Below, piece after piece: positions 16,231 to 23,219 of a DNA stretch of 40,803 nucleotides. The position numbers and the translations under genes were made by a program. The notes under the pieces are model-generated. The model saw only the letters and a program-made list of their open reading frames with translations. It made no database searches and was not told the DNA's origin. The DNA comes from Candidatus Rokuibacteriota bacterium (GTDB lineage: Bacteria; Methylomirabilota; Methylomirabilia; Rokubacteriales; CSP1-6). The first letter of the stretch is position 1. Every line of letters begins with the position of its first letter. The DNA lies in the NCBI GenBank assembly GCA_003221615.1, contig QHSQ01000008.1:1-40803 (forward strand), given 5' to 3'.

Positions 16231-18243
16231 TTATGGCGTCGTGGCCGGCCGAGCCGGCAACAGCCAGGTCCAGCCCCGGTCCGCCTGCTCCACGACACGA
16301 GGCACGTCCTCGACGAGGAGAAACCCCGATCGCGCGAGCGCGTCCGCGTGACGCCTGACGCGCTCCAGATACCGCGCTCGATCGCCGTAGCGCTCGATCA
16401 CGCTGGCGCGCGGGTCGCTCCGGCGCTCGCGCTCCGCCCGGTCCCGTGGGAACGGGATGAAGGTTCCGTAGAAATCCACGAGCTCCTCGGGATTGGCCGC
16501 GCCGCGGCGGAGACTCCACGGAGTGTAGGTCGCCAGGGGCGCCAGGAGCTCCACGCTGCGGACACCGCCGAGCTCGTTGCCGTCGGCGTCCACCTGAGGC
16601 ACACGAACCGGAAACGGCTTGCCGAGCCGCGGCGGCTCCAGCGTGATGACGCCGTCCGGCCATCGCGGCCCGTAGTCGACACGGTAGGCCTCGTGCGCGA
16701 GCCGCGGCCAGGCCGCCCCCGAAATCGCCGGAGCTCGCACCCGATCGATCGCGACGAGCGTGCCCGCATCGAGCCGAGGGTACGCGCTCGGCGGCGGCTC
16801 GCGCCCGTCGCGCACCCACTCGACAAGCCGCGTCAGGAGCGATCGCAGCGCCGGATGAAAGTCGAGCGGGCTGCCACGATACGCCACGACGGCGTCGGAC
16901 TGCTCGGACACGGCAGGACGGTCCACGACGAAATGCTGTCCACCCGCCAGGTGATAGACGCGCTCGTTGGGCAAGGGCTCGATATCGGCATCGCCGGTGG
17001 GGGTCACGTGGATCAGCGAGGCGGCGCGGCCCCAGTATTCGTAGCCGGTGTTGGTGAAGAATATCTTCGGCAGGTTCGGCTCGTGGGCGAAGAGGCCGTC
17101 GGTCACGCGGGTCTCCGGATCGCGCTGACTTCGGCCGGCGAACGGGAAGATGTCGGTCGGATAGAAGAACGCGGAGAACCGATGGGCGTCGCGTGAGGGT
17201 TGCGCGAACCGGTGATTGAAGCTGCCGCGCCCGGCGCCGGCCGTGTGCACGAAGAGCCCGTCGAAGACCGGGCGTCGCGCCTCGTCCGTGTTGAAGCCTT
17301 GATAGACGAAGTGTCGCAGGAACCTCCCCGTCTGCGAGATGCCGAGGCCAACGCCCCAGCGGACCGGAAAGAGGCTGGACGCATCGTACTTGGCGTACGC
17401 CATCATGTCCCGCACCGCGGCCAGACCGATGCCGACCACGACCGGGTCGCGCGCGCGGTAGACGAGCTCGTAGATCTTCCCCGGCTCGAAGCCTGCGGCG
17501 CGCGCGATCCGCGTCTCGCCGTCGACGAACCGCCACTGATCCCGTGGCACGACGCGGCGGGGCGCCAGGCGCCCATCACGTTCGGTCAGCACGTTGTCGG
17601 GGTGTTCCGCGTCGGCGACGGGATACGGCCGGTGGTTGCGATGACCGAGCGGCAGGGTGACCGTTTGCTCGTCCACCGTCCAGTCGCAGCGCACGAGGCC
17701 CTCGATCGGGCGACCGCCGTCGGTCGCGACGGGCGCGTCCAGGCCCAAGACGCCGTCGCGGAGCGGCACGTCGAACTGCCAGCCCACCCAGATGAGCGTG
17801 AGGCCCAGCCGCAACGGAAGGGCATCGCCAAACGCGGCCTCGGCAGCGGGGTCCGCGCTCCACGCAGCGCGCGCGAAGTACGGCAACGCCGCCTTCCCGC
17901 CGCGATTGGATACCTCGAGCAGCGCGACCGCGCGTTCGCGCGGCATCGTCTTCGGGCGCAAGACCATGAAATTCGCGGAGGCGATGACGCGCCCGCTCGC
18001 ATCCCTTGGCGCACGGGCGAGGTCCACGATGGCGGCATTGGCGGCATTGGCCGGGTCGAGAGCGAACACGACGACCCCGGCAAGCTTCTCGTAGCCGCCC
18101 GCCGCCCCGAAGGGGCGCCCACCGAGAACGTCCTCGCGTGATTGGACGGTGACGCGACTCACGATCGCCGCCGCGGGCGGCGCGGCGATCGCTGACAGGA
18201 GCGCGAGTCCCAACAGCACCGTGGGGAGACAGCGCGCCGTCAT
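16231..18243 (-). CDS. Large secreted alpha/beta hydrolase domain protein (PF20091-like)
   Basis: Encodes 670 residues of a family annotated only as alpha/beta hydrolase domain-containing protein. It has a Sec signal (MTARCLPTVLLGLALLSAIA, ends about residue 26). The nucleophile is probably Ser303 in GVGLGISQTGRFLRHFVYQGFN-type sequence, shown here as GISQTGR. The ATG at 18243 was chosen because it begins the signal peptide; the frame stays open to 18564 but that extension has no such feature. A TATACT box only ten bases upstream suggests a leaderless transcript. It is first in a likely operon with the Rieske and quinoprotein genes. It may release an alcohol from an ester for the dehydrogenase (inference). 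Confidence 0.88.
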   Translation of the reverse strand: MTARCLPTVLLGLALLSAIAAPPAAAIVSRVTVQSREDVLGGRPFGAAGGYEKLAGVVVFALDPANAANAAIVDLARAPRDASGRVIASANFMVLRPKTMPRERAVALLEVSNRGGKAALPYFARAAWSADPAAEAAFGDALPLRLGLTLIWVGWQFDVPLRDGVLGLDAPVATDGGRPIEGLVRCDWTVDEQTVTLPLGHRNHRPYPVADAEHPDNVLTERDGRLAPRRVVPRDQWRFVDGETRIARAAGFEPGKIYELVYRARDPVVVGIGLAAVRDMMAYAKYDASSLFPVRWGVGLGISQTGRFLRHFVYQGFNTDEARRPVFDGLFVHTAGAGRGSFNHRFAQPSRDAHRFSAFFYPTDIFPFAGRSQRDPETRVTDGLFAHEPNLPKIFFTNTGYEYWGRAASLIHVTPTGDADIEPLPNERVYHLAGGQHFVVDRPAVSEQSDAVVAYRGSPLDFHPALRSLLTRLVEWVRDGREPPPSAYPRLDAGTLVAIDRVRAPAISGAAWPRLAHEAYRVDYGPRWPDGVITLEPPRLGKPFPVRVPQVDADGNELGGVRSVELLAPLATYTPWSLRRGAANPEELVDFYGTFIPFPRDRAERERRSDPRASVIERYGDRARYLERVRRHADALARSGFLLVEDVPRVVEQADRGWTWLLPARPATTP

Positions 18244-18252
18244 GACCGTCGG

Positions 18253-18258
18253 AGTATA
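18253..18258 (-). promoter_or_regulatory. -10 box almost adjoining the hydrolase start (leaderless candidate)
   Basis: Minus-strand TATACT (18258-18253) matches five of six -10 bases and ends ten bases before the ATG at 18243. Transcription would then start at or within about three bases of the ATG. No good -35 is seen 16-18 bases upstream, and no ribosome-binding site precedes the ATG. Confidence 0.35.
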
Positions 18259-18288
18259 CGACGGGCGAGCGTAGCCGACGCATGCGTC

Positions 18289-18317
18289 TTGACGCTCTTG
18301 GGCCGCGCGGCTACCCT
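18289..18317 (+). promoter_or_regulatory. Promoter for the SoxC-like/SoxD-like pair
   Basis: -35 TTGACG (18289-18294), 17-base spacer, -10 TACCCT (18312-18317). Nearly the same block (gcgtcttgac ... ctcggcgc) recurs before the quinoprotein gene at 23220, which supports a shared promoter type. It is followed by gaggagg before the ATG at 18352. Confidence 0.5.
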
Positions 18318-18351
18318 CGGCGCGAAGACCGCCTCGACGAGGAGGACAGCG

Positions 18352-19311
18352 ATGCGCCCACCACGCCGTGAACGCCGTCTCAACGAGACCCGCGAGGCTG
18401 CGGGCAACGGGCTGCTCGACCGCAGAGCGTTCCTGGCGGAGAGCGCCGGTGCGCTGGCGACCGGAGCGTTCATGGCGTTCGCGCCGGGCGAAGCCGGCGC
18501 AGCCGGTCCACCGGAGACCCCAGCGATCGCCGCGCCGCCCGCGCTCACGTGCGGACAGACGCATGGCCTGGTGTCTTGCAGCGAGTGGACGGGCGTCCCG
18601 CTGCGGCTCCTGCTGGCGGAGGCGGGCGCCGACTCACGGGCCGAGTGGATCCTGGCGGAAGGCGCCGACGCGGCGGCGATGAGCCGCAGCGTGCCGATGG
18701 CGAAGGCCATGGACGACGCGATGCTGGCGCTCTACCAGAACGGCGAGCGCCTTCGTCCGGAGAACGGCTACCCGGTGCGACTGTTCCTTCCGGGCTACGA
18801 AGGCAACATGAGCGTGAAGTGGCTCAGGCGGATCAAGGTCACGGACACACCGACGATGACGAAGGACGAGACGTCGAAGTACACCGATCTCCAGGCCGAC
18901 GGCAAGGCGTTGATGTTCACGTACCCGATGGAAGTGAAGTCGGTCATCACGCGCCCGGCACCCGGGCTGCGCATGACCGGGCCGGGCCTCTACGAGCTGT
19001 CGGGGATCGCGTGGTCGGGCCGCGGAAAAATCCGCAAGGTCGAAGTCTCGGCCGACAGCGGGCGGACCTGGGCGGAAGCCGCTCTGTCAGCCCCGGTGCT
19101 GGCGTACGCGCTGGCGCGCTTCCGGATCCCCTGGAAGTGGAACGGCGCCGCGACAGTGCTCAAGAGTCGCGCGACGGATGACGCCGGACGCGTCCAGCCC
19201 ACTCGCGATGAGCTGATCGCCCAGCATGGCGCCAACGTGATCTACCACTACCACGCGATCCAGGCCTGGCGCGTGGAGTCGAGCGGCGAGGTGAAGAATG
19301 TCTACGCGTGA
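18352..19311 (+). CDS. SoxC-like sulfite oxidase-family protein with the Mo-ligand region deleted
   Basis: Encodes 319 residues, about a quarter shorter than usual SoxC. The start ATG follows gaggagg. A twin-arginine signal is present (LLDRRAFLAESAGALATGAF, 21-40). From residue 68 on it follows SoxC closely (QTHGLVSCSEWTGVPL, then LFLPGYEGNMSVKWLRRIKV, then the dimerisation domain from about 190). The first half of the molybdopterin domain, which normally carries the segment with the cysteine that binds molybdenum, is missing. The signal peptide runs through PETPAIAAPPALTCG directly into QTHGLVSC. The frame is intact. It is either a degenerate gene, a repurposed protein, or an assembly deletion. 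Its stop overlaps the SoxD-like gene by 14 bases. Confidence 0.85.
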   Translation: MRPPRRERRLNETREAAGNGLLDRRAFLAESAGALATGAFMAFAPGEAGAAGPPETPAIAAPPALTCGQTHGLVSCSEWTGVPLRLLLAEAGADSRAEWILAEGADAAAMSRSVPMAKAMDDAMLALYQNGERLRPENGYPVRLFLPGYEGNMSVKWLRRIKVTDTPTMTKDETSKYTDLQADGKALMFTYPMEVKSVITRPAPGLRMTGPGLYELSGIAWSGRGKIRKVEVSADSGRTWAEAALSAPVLAYALARFRIPWKWNGAATVLKSRATDDAGRVQPTRDELIAQHGANVIYHYHAIQAWRVESSGEVKNVYA

Positions 19312-19843
19312 GGCGTTCGTCCTCGCAAGTCTCGTGCTCGCGTGGGGCGGTTGCGCGGGCACGACCGCGCCCGAAACGCCGAATCTCGGACGCGCCGCGA
19401 CCCCCGCTGAAGTCGCGGGCTGGGACATCAGCATCGCTCCCGATGGGCGCGGGCTACCGTCCGGCAGCGGGACGTCAGCGGAAGGCGCACTCGTCTACGC
19501 CCAGAAGTGCCAGGCCTGCCACGGAGAAAAGGGCGTGAACGGGCCGAACGACCGGCTGGTCGGGGGGCAGGGGACCCTGGGGAGCAAGACGCCGGTACGG
19601 ACCGTCGGCAGCTACTGGCCGTACGCGACGACCGTGTTCGACTACGTGCGCCGGGCCATGCCGTTCGCGCAGCCGCACTCGCTGACGGACAGCGAGGTCT
19701 ACGCGGTCACCGCGTATCTGCTCAACCTCAACGGAATCATCGGAGAGCAGGACGTGATGAGCTCCGACTCGCTGCCCAAAGTGAAGATGCCGAATCGCGA
19801 CAACTTCATTCTGGTGTACCCATGGAAGCCCAGAGTGCCGTGA
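19298..19843 (+). CDS. SoxD-like monohaem cytochrome c lipoprotein
   Basis: Encodes 181 residues. The ATG at 19298 lies inside the end of the SoxC-like gene. A signal peptide ends in WGGC (Cys19), so the protein is probably lipid-anchored. The haem site is CQACH (Cys71, Cys74, His75) and Met121 (AMPFAQPHSLTDSEVYAVTA) is the likely sixth ligand. Classical SoxD is longer and dihaem; only one haem domain is present here. In Sox systems this subunit takes electrons from SoxC. Since the SoxC partner here lacks its molybdenum site, this cytochrome may serve another donor (inference). Confidence 0.88.
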   Translation: MSTREAFVLASLVLAWGGCAGTTAPETPNLGRAATPAEVAGWDISIAPDGRGLPSGSGTSAEGALVYAQKCQACHGEKGVNGPNDRLVGGQGTLGSKTPVRTVGSYWPYATTVFDYVRRAMPFAQPHSLTDSEVYAVTAYLLNLNGIIGEQDVMSSDSLPKVKMPNRDNFILVYPWKPRVP

Positions 19844-19849
19844 CCATCG

Positions 19850-20806
19850 CTACCGCGGCTTCGGCGCGAGCACAGGCCTGAGAGCCGCCTCGAGCTCCCG
19901 GCGCGTCGTCACCCCCTCGAACCGGGCGCGGACCATCCCCGTGCCGTCCACGACGAAGATCCACGGCTCGGAGCGGAGATTCCACTCCTCGACCGTGGAA
20001 GAAAATTTCTGAAGGTCGCCGGTTTCCCAGATCTCCTCGTGAATGAACGCGACGCGATCCCCGTAGGTCGGGATCAGCGTCCGCACGATGTCCACGACCG
20101 GGCCACACACCCGGCTCGTACAGTATCTGGGCGTCGCGAACACGATCACCTGCGGCTTGCCCTGCGCGATCGCGTCCGCGATCCGCGTTCGATGTAACCG
20201 CGGATCAGGCGGATCGCTGGAATCGATCTGCCGCAAGTCGCTGACGTCGCTGGCGATGCGGTTGCGGCTACGCGGGGCCGGCGTCCCGACCATCGGCGCG
20301 AGAGACGCCGCCAGGGCGCCGACGCTCAGTCGCGCCGACTCGACGGCGCCGCTGCCGGACTGCGCGAGGACCTCGAGGCCCCAGGTGCCGGAACGCTGGA
20401 AGGTCACGTGCGCGACGTAGATGCCCTGCACGTCGGTCGCGTCACCGTGGACGTGCCGCGCGTCGTCGGGATGGATGTGGATCCGCTTGCCCCCTTCGAT
20501 GACTTCCAGGCGGTGGTAGCGAGCCGGCGTTTCGGCGACGAGACGCGCGTCCTCGCCTTCAATGGCATAGAGACGCACGGAGACTCTGGCATCGACGAGG
20601 AGCCTTCCGTCTTTCAGGAGGCCGAAGGCGAGTCGATTCTGTCCGACGATCAGCTCGGACGTGGTGAGCAGCACTTGTAGCCCGTCGGTCGCCGCCGGAG
20701 CGATCTGGGCCGACGGCTGGTCACGCCAGGCAAAGCAGACGGCGACGAGTCCCAGCGTGACCAGCGCGGAGCGCAGGGGCGGACGCAGGCGCGCCCGTCT
20801 CTTCAT
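19850..20806 (-). CDS. Exported thioredoxin-fold protein with N-terminal beta domain
   Basis: Encodes 318 residues. An N-terminal hydrophobic segment (about 12-28) serves as signal or anchor. Residues 42-165 look like a beta-sandwich domain, with a His-rich stretch (KRIHIHPDDARHVHGD, 107-122) that could bind metal. Residues 205-318 form a thioredoxin/SCO-like domain with PQVIVFATPRYCTSRVCGP. The two cysteines (Cys229, Cys234) are spaced CxxxxC rather than CxxC. It lies 65 bases downstream of the quinoprotein-cupredoxin gene on the same strand, which would fit copper delivery or disulfide maintenance for that protein (inference). The stop is six bases from the convergent SoxD-like stop. Confidence 0.82.
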   Translation of the reverse strand: MKRRARLRPPLRSALVTLGLVAVCFAWRDQPSAQIAPAATDGLQVLLTTSELIVGQNRLAFGLLKDGRLLVDARVSVRLYAIEGEDARLVAETPARYHRLEVIEGGKRIHIHPDDARHVHGDATDVQGIYVAHVTFQRSGTWGLEVLAQSGSGAVESARLSVGALAASLAPMVGTPAPRSRNRIASDVSDLRQIDSSDPPDPRLHRTRIADAIAQGKPQVIVFATPRYCTSRVCGPVVDIVRTLIPTYGDRVAFIHEEIWETGDLQKFSSTVEEWNLRSEPWIFVVDGTGMVRARFEGVTTRRELEAALRPVLAPKPR

Positions 20807-20871
20807 GAGCGCGCCTCGGTCGGCGGAGTCCCAGCCCCGCGACGGCCTGCGGCGCGCACGACCATCGCGCG

Positions 20872-22938
20872 CTATTCCACGATGACCTGGCCGTACTGCC
20901 AGGGATGGGGCAGACAGATGTAGAAGTAGTTGCCGGGCTGGGCGAAGGTGATCGCCTTCGAGCCGCCTTTGACGAGCACCCCCGTGTCCCACTTACCACG
21001 TTCCATCGACGTCGCCGAGTGTGGAAGATCGCCGACATTGGTGAAAGTCACGGTGGCGCCCGCCTTGATCCGAATGCGCGATGGCCCGAAGCTGTACTCC
21101 ACGTTGTTGGCGCCCATCCTGACCGTGTCGGCTCCCGCGATGATGGGCCCGGTGGGTCCCGCGACGGTTTGCGGAGGGGGCGGCGGCCACAGGGGACCGA
21201 GCTGCCCCTTCAACGAAAAGGCCCACACCGCATCGCCATACGCGCTGCCCTGCAGCTGGTTGCCGCCCGTCGCGATCGCGACGTATTGCTCGCCGTCCAC
21301 TTCATAGAACACAGGTGGCGCATCGGCTCCGAAACCGGTCTGGAACCGCCACAGCTCCTTGCCCGACTTGGCATCGAGCGCGAGGAAATTGCCGTCGGGT
21401 TCCCCACGGAACACGAGGCCGCCCGCCGTGACCGACGAGCCGCCACCGCCGCCGATCCGGTACGGAGTCTTGTGCTGCCACGCGATCGTGTTCGTCTTGC
21501 TGTCGATCGCGGTGAACGTTCCGCTCATCGGTGAGCCGATGGGCGCCGCCTGGCTTCCGCCGGTGTAGCGCTGCCCGAGCAGATACTTGTCGCTGAAGCG
21601 TGTGAACGCGCTCGTGCGCACGGTGCCCGGCACGTAGAAATAGCCCGTGTCCGGGCTGTAGGGCACCGGCGACCAGTTCGTGCCGCCGATCCCCGACGGC
21701 TGCATCAGCACGGGCGTCTCCCAGAAGGTCTCGAAGATGCAGCCGGCCTTCTCGTAGCCCGGCAGCAGCTCGGCACACTGCGGAACGACCGCGTCGCCGC
21801 GCGGGATCGGCTGGGTCTTGGCCGTCTTCTGCCGCGGGTCCTGGGGTACCGGCTTCTCGTCGATACCGATCAGGGGCTTGCCGTCGGTCCGGTCCAGGAT
21901 GTACACCCAGCCCGTGCGGCCGGCCTCGGCGATCCCTTTGCGCGGCTTGCCGTCGATCACGGTGTCGAACAGGACCACGGGGCTGGCCGCGTCGTAGTCC
22001 CAGATGTCGTGGTGCACTTGCTGGAAGTGCCAGACGTACTCCCCGGTCTTCGCCTTCAGGGCCATCATCGAGGCGCAGTAGAGGTTGTCGCCCTCGCGCA
22101 TCGAGCCGTCGTAGTCCGGACCACAGTTGCCGGTGACGAAGTAGACGAGCCCGAGGTCGGGATCGAGCGCCGGTGTGTTCCAGATGGTGGCGCCGCCGCG
22201 CATCGAATGATCGGTGCCGGGCGGCCAGGTCTCGCTGCCGCGCTCGCCGGGTGCGGGAAGCGTGTACGACCGCCAGAGGATGGCGCCGGTCTTGGCGTCC
22301 AGCGCGGTCAGCCGCCCGCGCACGCCGAACTCACCGCCCGCGATGCCGCTGTAGACGATCCCGTCGTAGTAGAGGGGCGCGCTCGTGATCGTGTGGCCGT
22401 TCTCCCACTTCTCGAGCGCGGTCTTCCATTTCACCTCGCCGGTCTTCATGTCCAGCGCCACGAGGTTGGCGTCGAGCTGGCCGGAGTAGAGCAGCCCCTC
22501 GCCCATGGCGAGCCCGCGGTTGACCCAGCCGCAGCACACGGTGGAGATCCGTTGATCGATGCCCGACCAGTATTCCCAGATGATCGCGCCGGTCTTCGCG
22601 TTGAGCGCGAAGACGTCGTCGTTGCCCGTGACGATGTACATGATGCCGTCCTTCACGAGCGGTGAAGCCTCGAAGGAATACTTGCCGGCGGCGCCCGAGC
22701 CCTTGAGCCGCGTCATCCAGGCTCCCTTGAGCTGACCGACGTTGGTGGTGTCGATCTGCTTCAAGGTGGAGTACCGCTGGTTGGTCAGGTTGCCGCCATT
22801 CGTGACCCAGTCCTTGCAGACCGGGCCGCGGATCAGACGATCAATCTCGGGATCGGCTGCCCGCGTTGTGTGGACCATCAGGAACAGGAAGCTGAACATC
22901 GTGACCACCGCGACCACTTGCTGCCCCAGACGTCGCAT
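20872..22938 (-). CDS. PQQ-dependent dehydrogenase fused to a C-terminal cupredoxin domain
   Basis: Encodes 688 residues: Sec signal (1-27), an eight-bladed quinoprotein domain (about 30-575), a Pro-rich linker (LWPPPPPQTVAG) and a blue-copper domain (about 597-688). The quinoprotein part has the vicinal disulfide Cys135-Cys136, Glu203, Asn271 and Asp314/Asp316 (WDYD), the lanthanide-type Asp pair. The copper site reads His640 (LPHS), Cys675, His678 and Gln681 in CLPHPWQYG. This is the amicyanin spacing with Gln in place of the axial Met. The fused copper domain probably accepts electrons from PQQ, as a fused cytochrome c does in type II alcohol dehydrogenases. The ATG follows gaggag. Divergent from the next quinoprotein gene. 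Confidence 0.93.
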   Translation of the reverse strand: MRRLGQQVVAVVTMFSFLFLMVHTTRAADPEIDRLIRGPVCKDWVTNGGNLTNQRYSTLKQIDTTNVGQLKGAWMTRLKGSGAAGKYSFEASPLVKDGIMYIVTGNDDVFALNAKTGAIIWEYWSGIDQRISTVCCGWVNRGLAMGEGLLYSGQLDANLVALDMKTGEVKWKTALEKWENGHTITSAPLYYDGIVYSGIAGGEFGVRGRLTALDAKTGAILWRSYTLPAPGERGSETWPPGTDHSMRGGATIWNTPALDPDLGLVYFVTGNCGPDYDGSMREGDNLYCASMMALKAKTGEYVWHFQQVHHDIWDYDAASPVVLFDTVIDGKPRKGIAEAGRTGWVYILDRTDGKPLIGIDEKPVPQDPRQKTAKTQPIPRGDAVVPQCAELLPGYEKAGCIFETFWETPVLMQPSGIGGTNWSPVPYSPDTGYFYVPGTVRTSAFTRFSDKYLLGQRYTGGSQAAPIGSPMSGTFTAIDSKTNTIAWQHKTPYRIGGGGGSSVTAGGLVFRGEPDGNFLALDAKSGKELWRFQTGFGADAPPVFYEVDGEQYVAIATGGNQLQGSAYGDAVWAFSLKGQLGPLWPPPPPQTVAGPTGPIIAGADTVRMGANNVEYSFGPSRIRIKAGATVTFTNVGDLPHSATSMERGKWDTGVLVKGGSKAITFAQPGNYFYICLPHPWQYGQVIVE

Positions 22939-23131
22939 GTCGTTCTCCTCACACCGTCGGCGGCCGTGAGCACGCTTCGTCCCGTTGCGGGGCGCCCCGT
23001 CGCAGTCGCGCCGCCGGGCGATCGGACTCAGGCGGGGCGCGGCCGAGAGATACCGCTTCGCGCCATCCGATGTCAAGCAGTGGGAATCGCCGACGCGTCT
23101 GATCCGAGGCGCAATGGTCGCGCTCTGCGTC

Positions 23132-23161
23132 TTGACACCGGGCCGTCGGCTTCGCCATGCT
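23132..23161 (+). promoter_or_regulatory. Promoter for the XoxF-like gene
   Basis: -35 TTGACA (23132-23137), 18-base spacer, weak -10 CATGCT (23156-23161). It lies in the 281-base region between two divergent quinoprotein genes. The surrounding bases (tgcgtcttgac, then ggccg, cggct and ctcggcgc) recur at the SoxC-like promoter. Confidence 0.45.
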
Positions 23162-23219
23162 CGGCGCATTTGACGCGGTCAGAGCCTCCAGCGACCTGAG
23201 CTTCGGAAGGAGAACGGTC

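Noticed and set aside
16231..18564. A 777-residue form of the secreted hydrolase starting at 18564
   Set aside because: The extra 107 residues are Arg-rich with no fold signal and would bury the signal peptide that begins at the ATG at 18243; they also lie antisense to the SoxC-like gene.
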